Below, in pieces: positions 51,081-60,700 of a stretch of DNA of 64,000 nt. Position 1 is the first letter of the stretch; every line of letters starts with the position of its first letter. The position numbers and the translations under genes are program-made. The stretch lies in NCBI GenBank assembly GCA_963790875.1, contig CAWBQT010000016.1, forward strand, positions 496,001 through 560,000, written 5' to 3'. Below the pieces are notes generated by a model. That model searched no databases, had not been told where the DNA came from, and was given only the letters and a program-made list of their open reading frames with translations. The DNA is from AP-15 sp963790875 (GTDB lineage Bacteria; Pseudomonadota; Alphaproteobacteria; ATCC43930; CGMCC-115725).

Positions 51081-53793
51081 CCGGTTCCTGAACGTGACCG
51101 ATCCGCTCGGTCACGGCGAAAGGGTCGAAACCTTCGAGCCGGCCGTCGACGTGCCGAGCAGCGAGCCGGTCGCGCCGACCGGCATGGACCCGGGGCCCGG
51201 CAACGAGTACCTGATCTATCGCGACACCTATTACTGGGACCCGCATGAATACACCCTCGCCGGCTGCGCCAAAGACGGCACCGGCGGCTGCAACTATCAC
51301 GATGCAGAAATCGTCCACTACAACCACGACACAGCAAATCCCAATCTAACCTGGTACACGGTCGAGAGCGACCAGGAACCGCTCGAAAACCGGGTCTGGT
51401 ACAATTATCCGGGGCAGACGAACCCGATCTTTTCCGGCAGCTACGACCAGCCGAGCTTTGTCGCCTGGGTGCTCGGCAGCGGCGCGACGCACCTCGAAGC
51501 CTATGCTTACAACGCCTCCGGCAACCCGACCGAATATATCGATCCGGTTGGCCGGACCACGGCTTTGACTTATGCAAGCAATCTGGTCGACGTGACAAAG
51601 GTCGACCAGCTGGTCGACGGCCACCCGCAGACCCTCGCCGCCTTCAGTTACGACAGCCAGCACGATCCGCTGACCTATACCGATGCCGCCGGAGAGACCA
51701 CCCATTACACCTACAACAGCGCCGGACAGCTGGCGTCGATCACCAACGCGCTCAAGCAGACGACCAAATACGACTATGATGCCAACGGCAATCTCCTGAA
51801 GATCGTCAATGCCGACGGCAAGACGGCAGCGAGCTATACCTACGACGCTTCCGACCGGGTCGCGAGCTACAGCGATGCCGGCGGCTGGACTGTCAAATAC
51901 GCCTATGACGCCGGCGACCGGCTGACCGAGGCGACGTATCCGGACGGCACGACCGAGAAGTACAAGTACGACAGGCTCGACCTCGTCTCCTATACGGACC
52001 GGCTGGGGCACAACTGGACCTATACTTACGATATGGACCGGGACCTGCTTTCGGTTACCGACCCCGACGGCCAGAAGACGAGCTACACCTATTACGAGGA
52101 CGGCACCGTCAAGAGCGTCACCGATCCCAAGCGTCAGACGACAAGCTGGGACCTCGACCTCGAAGGCCGGGTGATCGCCGAGCATTACGCGAACGGCACC
52201 GCCAAGACCTATACTTACGAGAATTCGACGAGCCGGCTGCTCAGCGAAACCGACCCGCTCGGTCAGACCAAATACTACCAATACACGGTCGACGACCGGC
52301 TAGCCTCGATCAGCTACATGAACGCGTTGAAGCCGACGCCGAACGAATACTTCGCCTACGACCCGGATTTCCCGCGGCTCACCTCGGTGACCGACGGCAC
52401 CGGCACGACGACCTACGACTATGTACCGGTCGGCAAGCCGGGCGCATTGCAGCTGCAAGAGGAGAGCCTGCCGCTGCCCAACGGCAAGCTCAGCTACACC
52501 TATGACTCGCTCGGCCGGGTGATCGGCCGGACGGTCGGCAGTGCCAGCGAGACCTTCAAATACGACAGCATCGACCGGCTGGTCGGGCATGACGACGCGC
52601 TCGGCGCCTTCCAGCTCTCCTATCTCGGCGAGACGGCGCAGCCGACGCTGCGCCAGCTGACGCACAGCACGGTCGGCCCGATCTCGACGGCCTGGAGCTA
52701 TTCGAAGAACAGCGGCGACCGGCGGCTCGCCGCAATCGTCAACGGTCATACCGGCGAGCGGGAATTCGACTACACGACAAACCCGGAGGACCTGATCACC
52801 GGCATCACCGAGAAAAAAGCCGGAACAACGCCGGAGCAATGGAAGCTCGGCTACGACAACGACTACCGTGTCAAGAGCGCCCAATCTTCCAAGGAGAAAT
52901 ACGGCTACAGCTACGACGCCACCGGCAACATCGTAGAATTCGAGACGCCGGGCGGCAACAAGTCGGCGACCTACGACAACACCGACGAATTGACCTCGCT
53001 CGGCGGCAAGCGGGTTACCTACGACGACGACGGCAATCTCATCTCCGACGGCGCCCACAGCTTTACGTGGGATGCCGACAACCGCCTCGTCGGCATCGCC
53101 TATACGGCCGACCCGAAGAAGAAGACGAGCTTTGCCTATGACGCGCTCGACCGCCGGGTGGCGATCACGACGACGATCGACGGCAAGCCGTCGACCGAGC
53201 ACTTCATCTGGTGCGGTTCGCAGCTCTGCCAGTCGCGCAGCAGCCCGAGCGTTGTCGAACGCGAGTATTACGACGAGGGCGAGGTGGCGCCCGGGGCCAA
53301 GCAGTTCTTCTATTACGGCCCCGATCAGCTCGGTTCGGTGCGCGACGTCTATGCCAAGAGCCCGGTCTTTTCGATGTCGCAGAACTACGATTACGACCCC
53401 TACGGCAACCCGGCCGCCGCGCCGAAAACCGGGCCCACTACCGACTTCCGCTTTGCCGGCATGTTTTATCATGCCGACAGCGGGCTCTATCTTACGCAGT
53501 CGGGCGTCTACGACCCGCTGATCGGCCGCTGGCTGTCGCGCGACCTCAGCGATATCGATACCGAGGCGAGCCCGAACCCCTATGCCTTCGCTCAGTCCGA
53601 CCCGGTGAACGCCGTCGGCTTCGCCTGTCTCAACGGCACCTCCTGCGTGCCGGAAAAGCCGTGGGACGACTGGACCGCACCCGACCCGATCTACGATCCA
53701 GACCCGCCGTCGGCGGCGCCGCCGACCGAACCGCCGGAGCCGCCGGCGGCCGACGATCCCTGGGACTGGATCATGGATTGGGCGACCAACTAA
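50992..53793 (+). CDS. RHS-repeat protein, 3' part (after +1 frameshift)
   Basis: About 930 residues continuing the RHS shell: VNSMKTPYGTFKFAY resumes the alignment. Some twenty YD-type repeats follow, such as YDANGNLLKIVNADGKTA and YKYDRLDLVSYTDRLGHN. The RHS-associated core is intact (YYGPDQLGSVRDVYAKS, FRFAGMFYHADSGLYLTQS, YDPLIGRWLSRDLSD, NPYAFAQSDPVNAVG). After the core only about 55 residues remain: two cysteines, then a Pro/Asp/Trp-rich tail ending in DPWDWIMDWATN. No known toxin domain and no immunity gene follows, unlike typical RHS toxins. Confidence 0.88.
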   Translation: MISSSLVNSMKTPYGTFKFAYFTSTSNGYSRFLNVTDPLGHGERVETFEPAVDVPSSEPVAPTGMDPGPGNEYLIYRDTYYWDPHEYTLAGCAKDGTGGCNYHDAEIVHYNHDTANPNLTWYTVESDQEPLENRVWYNYPGQTNPIFSGSYDQPSFVAWVLGSGATHLEAYAYNASGNPTEYIDPVGRTTALTYASNLVDVTKVDQLVDGHPQTLAAFSYDSQHDPLTYTDAAGETTHYTYNSAGQLASITNALKQTTKYDYDANGNLLKIVNADGKTAASYTYDASDRVASYSDAGGWTVKYAYDAGDRLTEATYPDGTTEKYKYDRLDLVSYTDRLGHNWTYTYDMDRDLLSVTDPDGQKTSYTYYEDGTVKSVTDPKRQTTSWDLDLEGRVIAEHYANGTAKTYTYENSTSRLLSETDPLGQTKYYQYTVDDRLASISYMNALKPTPNEYFAYDPDFPRLTSVTDGTGTTTYDYVPVGKPGALQLQEESLPLPNGKLSYTYDSLGRVIGRTVGSASETFKYDSIDRLVGHDDALGAFQLSYLGETAQPTLRQLTHSTVGPISTAWSYSKNSGDRRLAAIVNGHTGEREFDYTTNPEDLITGITEKKAGTTPEQWKLGYDNDYRVKSAQSSKEKYGYSYDATGNIVEFETPGGNKSATYDNTDELTSLGGKRVTYDDDGNLISDGAHSFTWDADNRLVGIAYTADPKKKTSFAYDALDRRVAITTTIDGKPSTEHFIWCGSQLCQSRSSPSVVEREYYDEGEVAPGAKQFFYYGPDQLGSVRDVYAKSPVFSMSQNYDYDPYGNPAAAPKTGPTTDFRFAGMFYHADSGLYLTQSGVYDPLIGRWLSRDLSDIDTEASPNPYAFAQSDPVNAVGFACLNGTSCVPEKPWDDWTAPDPIYDPDPPSAAPPTEPPEPPAADDPWDWIMDWATN

Positions 53794-53827
53794 CGACGCC
53801 GAGCGCGGATCCGCGAAGACCCGCTTT

Positions 53828-53860
53828 CTGCCCCGCGCTCCCGGATCAGGTCCGGGGCAG
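53828..53860. terminator. Nested hairpin after the RHS gene
   Basis: CTGCCCC (53828-53834) pairs with GGGGCAG (53854-53860), and inside it CCCGGA-TCAGG-TCCGGG forms a second stem. It lies 35 bases after the RHS stop and before the ScsB-like gene. No T run follows; it could be a terminator or a REP-like element. Confidence 0.45.
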
Positions 53861-54011
53861 GTTCTCCCACTGCGCGGTTTTCCGTCTCCCCGCGGCGCGG
53901 GGGGACGCTCCGATGAGAAATAGCGCTGTCGGCCGTCGCGGCGGACCGGCGGAGCCATCTTGCGCCGGCCATAATCCTGTGCCACCTGCTGTCGGCGGCC
54001 GGCTGTCGGAG

Positions 54012-56135
54012 ATGGCGAGCTTGCGGATTTTCGCGTGGCACAGTGCGGTCATCGCAGCGGCGCTGCTGCTCGGCTGGGGAGCCGACGCCTCGGCGGCGGC
54101 GACGCCGTGGACCGGCGATGCGCATGCTGCGGCGCGACTCACCACGGCAACCGATGCGACGGGTTCGGCCGCGACGGTCGAGGCCGGGCTCGAAATTCGG
54201 CTGATGCCGGGCTGGCACATCTATTGGCGCTCGCCGGGCGACGCCGGCATACCGCCGAGCCTCGATTTCGCCGGGTCTGGGAACCTCGCCCATGCCGAGA
54301 TTCTATGGCCGGCGCCAACCCGTTTTTCGGTCGCCGGCCTCGAAACCGCCGGCTACGTGAACCGGGTCGTGTTGCCGATCAGGCTGACTTTGGCGCGGCC
54401 CAGCCAGCCGCTCGACCTGCATGCCGCGGTCGATTACGCCGCCTGCGCCGATATCTGCGTGCCCTATTCGGCGAAATTCGCCCTCCGTTTACCGGCCGGT
54501 CCGGCGGCACCGGCGCCCGAGGCGCCGTCGATCGCGGCGGCGCTGACGCGGGTGCCGCAAGGTCTGACTGCCGAAGGCGTCGAACTCTTGTCGGCAACCG
54601 CCGATGGCGCCGGCGACGAGGGGCTGCTGACGATCCGCTTGCGCGCCGAAGGGGCCCCGTTCCGTTCGCCGGATCTGTTCGTCGAGGGCCTTGCCGAGGG
54701 CTCGGCCGGGCGGCCCGCGGTGGAACTGAGCGAGGCGGGCCGTCGCGCGCAGCTGACGGTGCCGCTGCGCGGCATGACGGCGGCGGGCGTCACCGGCAAG
54801 AGCCTGACCCTGACGCTCGTCGACGGCGCCAGAGCGGCGCAATTCGCGGCTGCACCGCAGGCCGCCCCCGCCGCCGGGCCGGCGCGGCTGCTGCCGATCC
54901 TCGCCATCGCGCTCTTCGGCGGGTTGATCCTCAACGTCATGCCCTGCGTGCTGCCGGTCGTGTCGCTGAAGCTGATCTCCGTTGCCGGGCAGGCGGAGGT
55001 CGACCGACGCCGGGCGCGCGCCGGGCTCGCCCTGACGGCGCTCGGCGTGCTCGCGTCCTTCGCCGTGCTCGCCGTCGTGCTGATCGGTCTGAAGGCGGCC
55101 GGTGCCGCGATCGGCTGGGGAATCCAGTTCCAGTGGCCGTGGTTCGTCGCCGGCATGGCGGCGCTGACGACGCTGTTCGCGGCCAGCCTCTGGGGCTGGC
55201 TGCCGATCGCGCTGCCGGGTGTCGTCTACGACGCCGCGGGCAGCCTCCGCCTGCGGCAGCGCCACGCCGAGGCGTTTGTCGCCGGTCTTTTCGCCACGCT
55301 CTTGGCGACGCCGTGCTCGGCGCCGTTTGTCGGCACCGCGATCGGCTTTGCCCTCGCCCGCGGACCGCGCGAGATCGGGTTTGTCTTCGCGGCGATGGGG
55401 TTGGGCATGGCGGCCCCGTTCCTGCTGGTGGCGGCCGTGCCGCGGCTTGCCGCCCTGCTGCCGCGGCCGGGCCGCTGGCTCGCTGCGATGCGCGCCGTCC
55501 TCGGCTTCGCCTTGGCCGGCACCGCGGTCTGGCTGCTGTTCGTGCTGGCGGCGCTGTCGGGGCTGCGAGTGGCGTGCGGCACCGGTGCGGCCCTCGCCGT
55601 CGTCCTCGGGCTCTTGCTGCTGAAGAGCCGGCCTGGCTTGCCGACGCTCGCCGCCCGTCTCGCGGCCGGCGCCGCCGCCGTCGTCGTCGCCGGGTCGGTG
55701 CTGTGGCCTGCCTTCGCCGGCGTCGAGGCGGCCTGGCCGGGGCGGGCCGCGGGTCGGTGGCAGCCATTCGATCCGGCGGCCGTGCCCCGGCTCGTCGCCG
55801 ACGGCAAGGTCGTCTTTGTCGACGTCACCGCCGCCTGGTGCCTGACCTGCAAAGTCAACGAGGCGGCCGTGCTCGACCGTATGCCGGTCGAGGGCCGGCT
55901 GTTCGGCAGCGGGGTCGTGGCGATGCGCGGCGATTGGACGCGCCCTGATCCGGCACTAACCCGCTACCTCGAAAGCTTCGGACGCTATGGCATTCCATTC
56001 GACGCGGTCTATGGTCCCGGCCGACCGAATGGCGAAACCCTGCCAGAGCTCCTTTCGGCTGATGCGGTGCTGCACGGGCTCGACCGGGCGGCCGCGCCGC
56101 CCGAAGCGGCCGGTTCGGCCGCGCGGGCCGACTGA
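54012..56135 (+). CDS. ScsB/DsbD-like protein-disulfide reductase
   Basis: A 707-residue inner-membrane protein that passes electrons from cytosolic thioredoxin to the periplasm. A signal peptide (LRIFAWHSAVIAAALLLGWG) leads to an N-terminal domain with the cysteine pair in YAACADICVPYSAKF. Eight or so transmembrane helices follow, with redox cysteines in LNVMPCVLPVVSLK and LLATPCSAPFVGTA. The C-terminal thioredoxin-like domain has C610 and C613 (TAAWCLTCKVNE). This layout fits ScsB. ATG 54012 is chosen for its signal peptide; 53913 (GGGGGA upstream) is the alternative. The next small gene overlaps its stop. Confidence 0.88.
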   Translation: MASLRIFAWHSAVIAAALLLGWGADASAAATPWTGDAHAAARLTTATDATGSAATVEAGLEIRLMPGWHIYWRSPGDAGIPPSLDFAGSGNLAHAEILWPAPTRFSVAGLETAGYVNRVVLPIRLTLARPSQPLDLHAAVDYAACADICVPYSAKFALRLPAGPAAPAPEAPSIAAALTRVPQGLTAEGVELLSATADGAGDEGLLTIRLRAEGAPFRSPDLFVEGLAEGSAGRPAVELSEAGRRAQLTVPLRGMTAAGVTGKSLTLTLVDGARAAQFAAAPQAAPAAGPARLLPILAIALFGGLILNVMPCVLPVVSLKLISVAGQAEVDRRRARAGLALTALGVLASFAVLAVVLIGLKAAGAAIGWGIQFQWPWFVAGMAALTTLFAASLWGWLPIALPGVVYDAAGSLRLRQRHAEAFVAGLFATLLATPCSAPFVGTAIGFALARGPREIGFVFAAMGLGMAAPFLLVAAVPRLAALLPRPGRWLAAMRAVLGFALAGTAVWLLFVLAALSGLRVACGTGAALAVVLGLLLLKSRPGLPTLAARLAAGAAAVVVAGSVLWPAFAGVEAAWPGRAAGRWQPFDPAAVPRLVADGKVVFVDVTAAWCLTCKVNEAAVLDRMPVEGRLFGSGVVAMRGDWTRPDPALTRYLESFGRYGIPFDAVYGPGRPNGETLPELLSADAVLHGLDRAAAPPEAAGSAARAD

Positions 56136-56335
56136 TGAACAACCGCTTCGGCGACAGCGACCGCGAAACCGACGAAAGGCGAACATCGGCGCTGCTCGGG
56201 CTGATCGTCATCCTGTCCTTGGCGATCGTCGGGATCGTGCTGGTACGCCAGCTCGGCCGGGAATCGCAGCTTGAAGACTGCCTGATGCAGGGACGCACCA
56301 ACTGCGCTCCGATCGAGCTGCCGCTCAGCCAATAA
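56135..56335 (+). CDS. Small single-pass membrane protein
   Basis: A 66-residue protein with a charged N-terminus (FGDSDRETDERR), one hydrophobic helix (SALLGLIVILSLAIVGIVLV) and a short periplasmic tail with two cysteines (LEDCLMQGRTNCAPIE). Its ATG overlaps the last base of the ScsB-like gene, so they are translationally coupled. Two periplasmic cysteines next to a thiol reductase gene suggest it is a substrate or partner of that enzyme; the family is not known to me. Confidence 0.7.
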   Translation: MNNRFGDSDRETDERRTSALLGLIVILSLAIVGIVLVRQLGRESQLEDCLMQGRTNCAPIELPLSQ

Positions 56336-56417
56336 GCGCCGCGGCGCCGACATCTGCCGCGGCGATTTTGGCTCGGCTCCGTTTTGCTGGCCAGATATTC
56401 CACCCAGCTATAGCGTT

Positions 56418-56432
56418 TATCTATGATAGATA
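56418..56432. promoter_or_regulatory. 15-bp perfect palindrome before the RND operon
   Basis: TATCTAT-G-ATAGATA lies in an A/T-rich stretch about 90 bases upstream of the adaptor gene, in the only sizeable gap before it. The symmetry and position fit an operator for a TetR- or PadR-type repressor of the efflux operon. No regulator gene lies in the visible neighbourhood. Confidence 0.6.
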
Positions 56433-56519
56433 TGAATTAAAATCACATCTCGTGGCGCGTTGCCGGCAGTATGGTTCTGTCCGTTCAACAACTCCAGGCG
56501 AAAAGCAAGTCGATAATCC

Positions 56520-57695
56520 ATGCGAATTAATGTCTCATTCAAATCGGTGCGCGGCATGTCGATACGGGCGGTCGCGGCGATGGCGGTCGCGGCGCTGGTT
56601 GGCGTCGCCGCTGTCTGGTGGTCGAATTTCGGCGGCAACGGTCCGCGAGCCGTGGCGCAGGCCGCCCCGCCGCTCGTCCCGGTAACGGCCGGCACGGTCG
56701 TCGCGCAGGATGTTCCGGTGTTTCTGCACGGCATCGGAACAGTCCAGGCCTACAATATGGTCACCGTCAAGACCCGGGTCGACGGCCAGATCGTCAAGGT
56801 GAATTTCAAGGAAGGGCAGGAGGTCAAGGAGGGCGACCCGCTGTTCCAGATCGACCCGCGGCCCTACGAGGCGGCGCTGGAACAGGCGCAGGCCGCCAAG
56901 CTGAAGGACCAGGCGCAGCTCGCCGGCGCCCAGCTCGACCTCGACCGTTATTCGAAGCTGCTCGGCACCGGCTACCAGACGCGGCAGAGCTTTGACGAGC
57001 AGACGGCGCTGGTCGGCCAGTCGCGGGCGGCGATCCAGGGCGATCAGGCGGCGATCGACAATGCCCGGCTCAACCTCGACTATGCCGATATCCGTTCGCC
57101 AATCGACGGGCGCACCGGCGCCCGGCTCGTCGACAGGGGCAACCTCGTCCATACCAGCGACAATACGGCACTCGTGACGGTCACCGAGGTGAAGCCGATT
57201 TTCGTCAGTTTCACATTGCCGCAGGATACGCTCGACGAGATTCGCGCAGAACAGCTCAAGGCGCCGCTCGCCGTGCGAGCCTACGACGCCGAGAATACCA
57301 AGCTGCTCTCGGTCGGCAAGTTGACCCTGATCGACAACACGATCGATCAATCCACCGGGACGATCCATTTGAAGGCGCGCTTCGATAACATCGACGAACG
57401 GCTGTGGCCGGGCGAATTCGTCAATCTGCAGGTCATCCTGAAGGTTCGCCATGCGGTGCCGACGGTGCCGTCGCAAACCGTGCAGCAGGGGCCGGACGGC
57501 GATTATGCCTATGTCATCAAGCCGGATAACACGGTCGAACGGCGCAACCTCGACGTTGCCGCGGTCCAGGACGGCATCGCCGTCGTCACCAAGGGGCTGA
57601 AGCCCGGAGAGCGGGTCGTCGTCGACGGCCAGTACCGGCTGACCGATGGCGCCCGCGTCAGACTATTGGCGCCAACCCGGCCACCGACCGGCTGA
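56520..57695 (+). CDS. mdtA: RND efflux periplasmic adaptor subunit (MdtA-like)
   Basis: A 391-residue membrane-fusion protein linking the inner-membrane pump to an outer-membrane channel. An N-terminal signal/anchor (IRAVAAMAVAALVGVAAVWW) precedes the lipoyl-like domain (VTVKTRVDGQIVKVNFKEGQ, EVKEGDPLFQIDPRPYEAAL), a coiled-coil hairpin, then YADIRSPIDGRTGARLVDRG and the barrel (LIDNTIDQSTGTIHLKARF). This matches MdtA/AcrA. The two pump genes follow, 52 bases and then 99 bases apart, forming an mdtABC-type operon without an outer-membrane gene in view. Confidence 0.92.
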   Translation: MRINVSFKSVRGMSIRAVAAMAVAALVGVAAVWWSNFGGNGPRAVAQAAPPLVPVTAGTVVAQDVPVFLHGIGTVQAYNMVTVKTRVDGQIVKVNFKEGQEVKEGDPLFQIDPRPYEAALEQAQAAKLKDQAQLAGAQLDLDRYSKLLGTGYQTRQSFDEQTALVGQSRAAIQGDQAAIDNARLNLDYADIRSPIDGRTGARLVDRGNLVHTSDNTALVTVTEVKPIFVSFTLPQDTLDEIRAEQLKAPLAVRAYDAENTKLLSVGKLTLIDNTIDQSTGTIHLKARFDNIDERLWPGEFVNLQVILKVRHAVPTVPSQTVQQGPDGDYAYVIKPDNTVERRNLDVAAVQDGIAVVTKGLKPGERVVVDGQYRLTDGARVRLLAPTRPPTG

Positions 57696-57747
57696 TCGCC
57701 GATCTCCCGGCCGACCCCGACGAACCACGAATTGCGAGCGGAGCACG

Positions 57748-60700
57748 ATGAGCATCTCGGAACCCTTTATCCGACGGCCGATCGCCACGTCGCTCTTGAT
57801 GCTCGGCGTTCTGGTGTTCGGCATCGGCGCCTACAACCTGCTGCCGGTGGCGGCGGTGCCGAACGTCGATTTCCCGACGATCACCGTGACCGCGCAGTAT
57901 CCTGGCGCCGATCCGAGCACGATGGCGTCGGCGGTCGCGACGCCGCTCGAAACGCAATTCACCGCGATCCCGTCGCTGAGCCAGATGACGTCGTTTAGCG
58001 GCGTCGGCATCACCTCGATCTCGTTGCAATTCGACCTGAACCGCAGCGTCGATGCCGCAGCGTCGGATGTGCAGCAGGCAATCAATGCCGCTAGCGGCGT
58101 GTTGCCACAGAACATGCCCACACCGCCGACTTATCGCAAGGTGAACCCGGCGGACTTTCCGGTGCTTATCTATGCGATCCACTCCGATGCGATACCACCG
58201 TACAAGATCGACGATTACGCCAACAACGTCATCGCCGATCAGCTCTCGACCCAGCCCGGCGTGGGACAGGTCTTCGTCTTCGGCGCGATGCCTTATGCCG
58301 CTCGTGTCCAAATCAACCCGGCGGCGCTAGCGGCAAAGGGGATCGGCCTCGAAGACGTGCGCAGTGCACTGATCAACGCAACCGTCAACAACCCGAAAGG
58401 CGAGATCGAAAGCGAGCATCAGGCCATTGCGCTCGACACTAACGACCAGCTGTTCGATGCGGCGCATTACGGAGACGTCATCATCGCCTGGCGCAACGGG
58501 GCGCCGGTGCGCATCAAGGATGTGGGCGACGTCATCAACTCCGTGCAGAACGAGCGGCTCCGCTCGTGGTTCGGCGACCAGCGGGCCGAGGGCATCGCCA
58601 TCCAGAAAGCCCCCGGCGCCAACACGATCGACGTGGTGGACCGGATCCAGACGTTGTTGCCCAAGCTCGAACAATCGTTGCCGCCAGCCGTCCATGTCGA
58701 CCTGATGTCGGATCGGTCGCAGACGACGCGCGCTTCGATTCGAGACGTGCAATTCACGATGATGCTGACAATCGCTCTCGTCGTCATCGTGATTTTTCTG
58801 TTTCTGCGAACGCTGTGGGCGACAATCATTCCGAGCCTGGCGGTGCCGCTGTCATTGCTTGCCACCTTCGGCGTGATGTACGCGGCGGGCTTCAGTCTCG
58901 ACAACATCTCGCTGATGGCGCTGACGATCTCGGTCGGCTTTATCGTCGACGACGCGATCGTCATGATCGAAAACATCGTCCGCTATATCGAACAGGGCAT
59001 GCGGCCGTTCGATGCCGCGCTGAAAGGTGCCGGGCAGATCGGCTTCACAATCATTTCGATTACCTTCTCGCTGATCGCCGTTTTCATCCCGCTGTTCTTC
59101 ATGGGCGGTATAATCGGCCGGCTATTCCGTGAGTTTTCTGTGACGGTCGCGGTTGCGGTGATGGCCTCGGCTGCGATCTCGCTGACCCTGACCCCGGTGT
59201 TGTGCTCGCTGTTCCTGAAGCAGGAGGGACTGCATCCCAAGGGCCGGTTCAATCGCGGCGCCGAGCGCGTCTACGAGGCGGCGCTGCGCGGCTACGACCG
59301 GGGCCTCAATTTCGTTTTCCGCCACCAATTTTCGGCGCTGCTGGCGACGCTGCTGCTGATGGTCGCGACCGGCTATCTTTATGTGATAATGCCGAAGGGT
59401 TTCTTTCCGCAGCAAGATACCGGGTTCATTTTTGGCGAGCTTGACGTGCGCCAGGACGCTTCGTTCGCCCAGACCGACAAAATTCGGCGCAAGGTCGTCA
59501 ACATCGTCATGCACGATCCCGGCGTCCAGGGCGTCTTCTCGTATGACGGCGCCACACCATACAATCCTGCCGAGAACACCGCGCGCATCTTTTGGGGGCT
59601 GAAGCCCTACGAGGAGCGCGACGCCAACGCGGAGCAGATCATCGCGCGCTTGCGCAAGCAGGTCGCAGGCATCGAGGGCGCCAAATTCTTCATGCAGGTG
59701 CCGCAAAACATCACGGTCGGCGGGCGCCTGTCGCGCACCCAATACCAATATACGCTGACCGACACCAACAACGATGAACTCAACCACTGGGCGCCGATCC
59801 TCGAAAGGGAGATGAAGAAGCTGCGGGAGCTGGAGGATGTCGCCTCTGATCAGCAGGTCGCCGCGGCGCACCTGGCGATCGATATCGACCGCGATGCGGC
59901 CTCGCGTCTCGGATTGTCGGCCAATCTGATCGACCAGTCGCTTTACGACGCGTTCGGCCAGCGGCAGGTCGCGACCATCTATACCGCGACCAATCAGTAC
60001 AAGGTCGTGCTCGAGGTGCAGCCGCAGTTCCAGCACGATCCGAACCTGTTATCGAAAATTTACGTTGACGGTCCGACCGGCGCGGAAGTGCCGCTGAGCA
60101 GCTTTGCGCATTTCACCCGCAAGACCGAACCGCTGATCATCAACCACCAGGGCATCTTCCCGGCGGTGACGCTGTCATTCAATCTGGCGCCGGGGGTCGC
60201 GCTCGGGCAGGCGGTCAACGCCATCGCGGCGATGACCGACCGGCTGCATGTGCCGCCGACGCTCAACGCCTCGTTCCAGGGCACCGCACAAGCCTTCCAG
60301 GCCTCGCTGTCGTCGATGCCGCTGCTCGTCGCGGCGGCGATCCTCGTCGTCTACATCGTGCTCGGCATCCTCTACGAAAGCTATATCCACCCGATCACGA
60401 TCCTGTCCGCGTTGCCGTCCGCCGGCGTCGGCGCGCTGTTGATGCTGATGCTGCTGCATTACGAGCTGTCGGTGATCGCGATCGTCGGCATCATCCTGCT
60501 GATCGGCATCGTCAAAAAGAACGCCATCATGATGATCGATTTCGCGCTGCAGGCCGAGCGGCTGGAAGGCAAGAGCGCGCAGGAGGCGATCCATCAGGCC
60601 TGCTTGTTGCGCTTTCGCCCGATCATGATGACGACGTTTGCCGCGCTGTTCGGCGCGATGCCCATCGCCTTCGGCCGGGGCGGCGGCGCGGAATTGCGGC

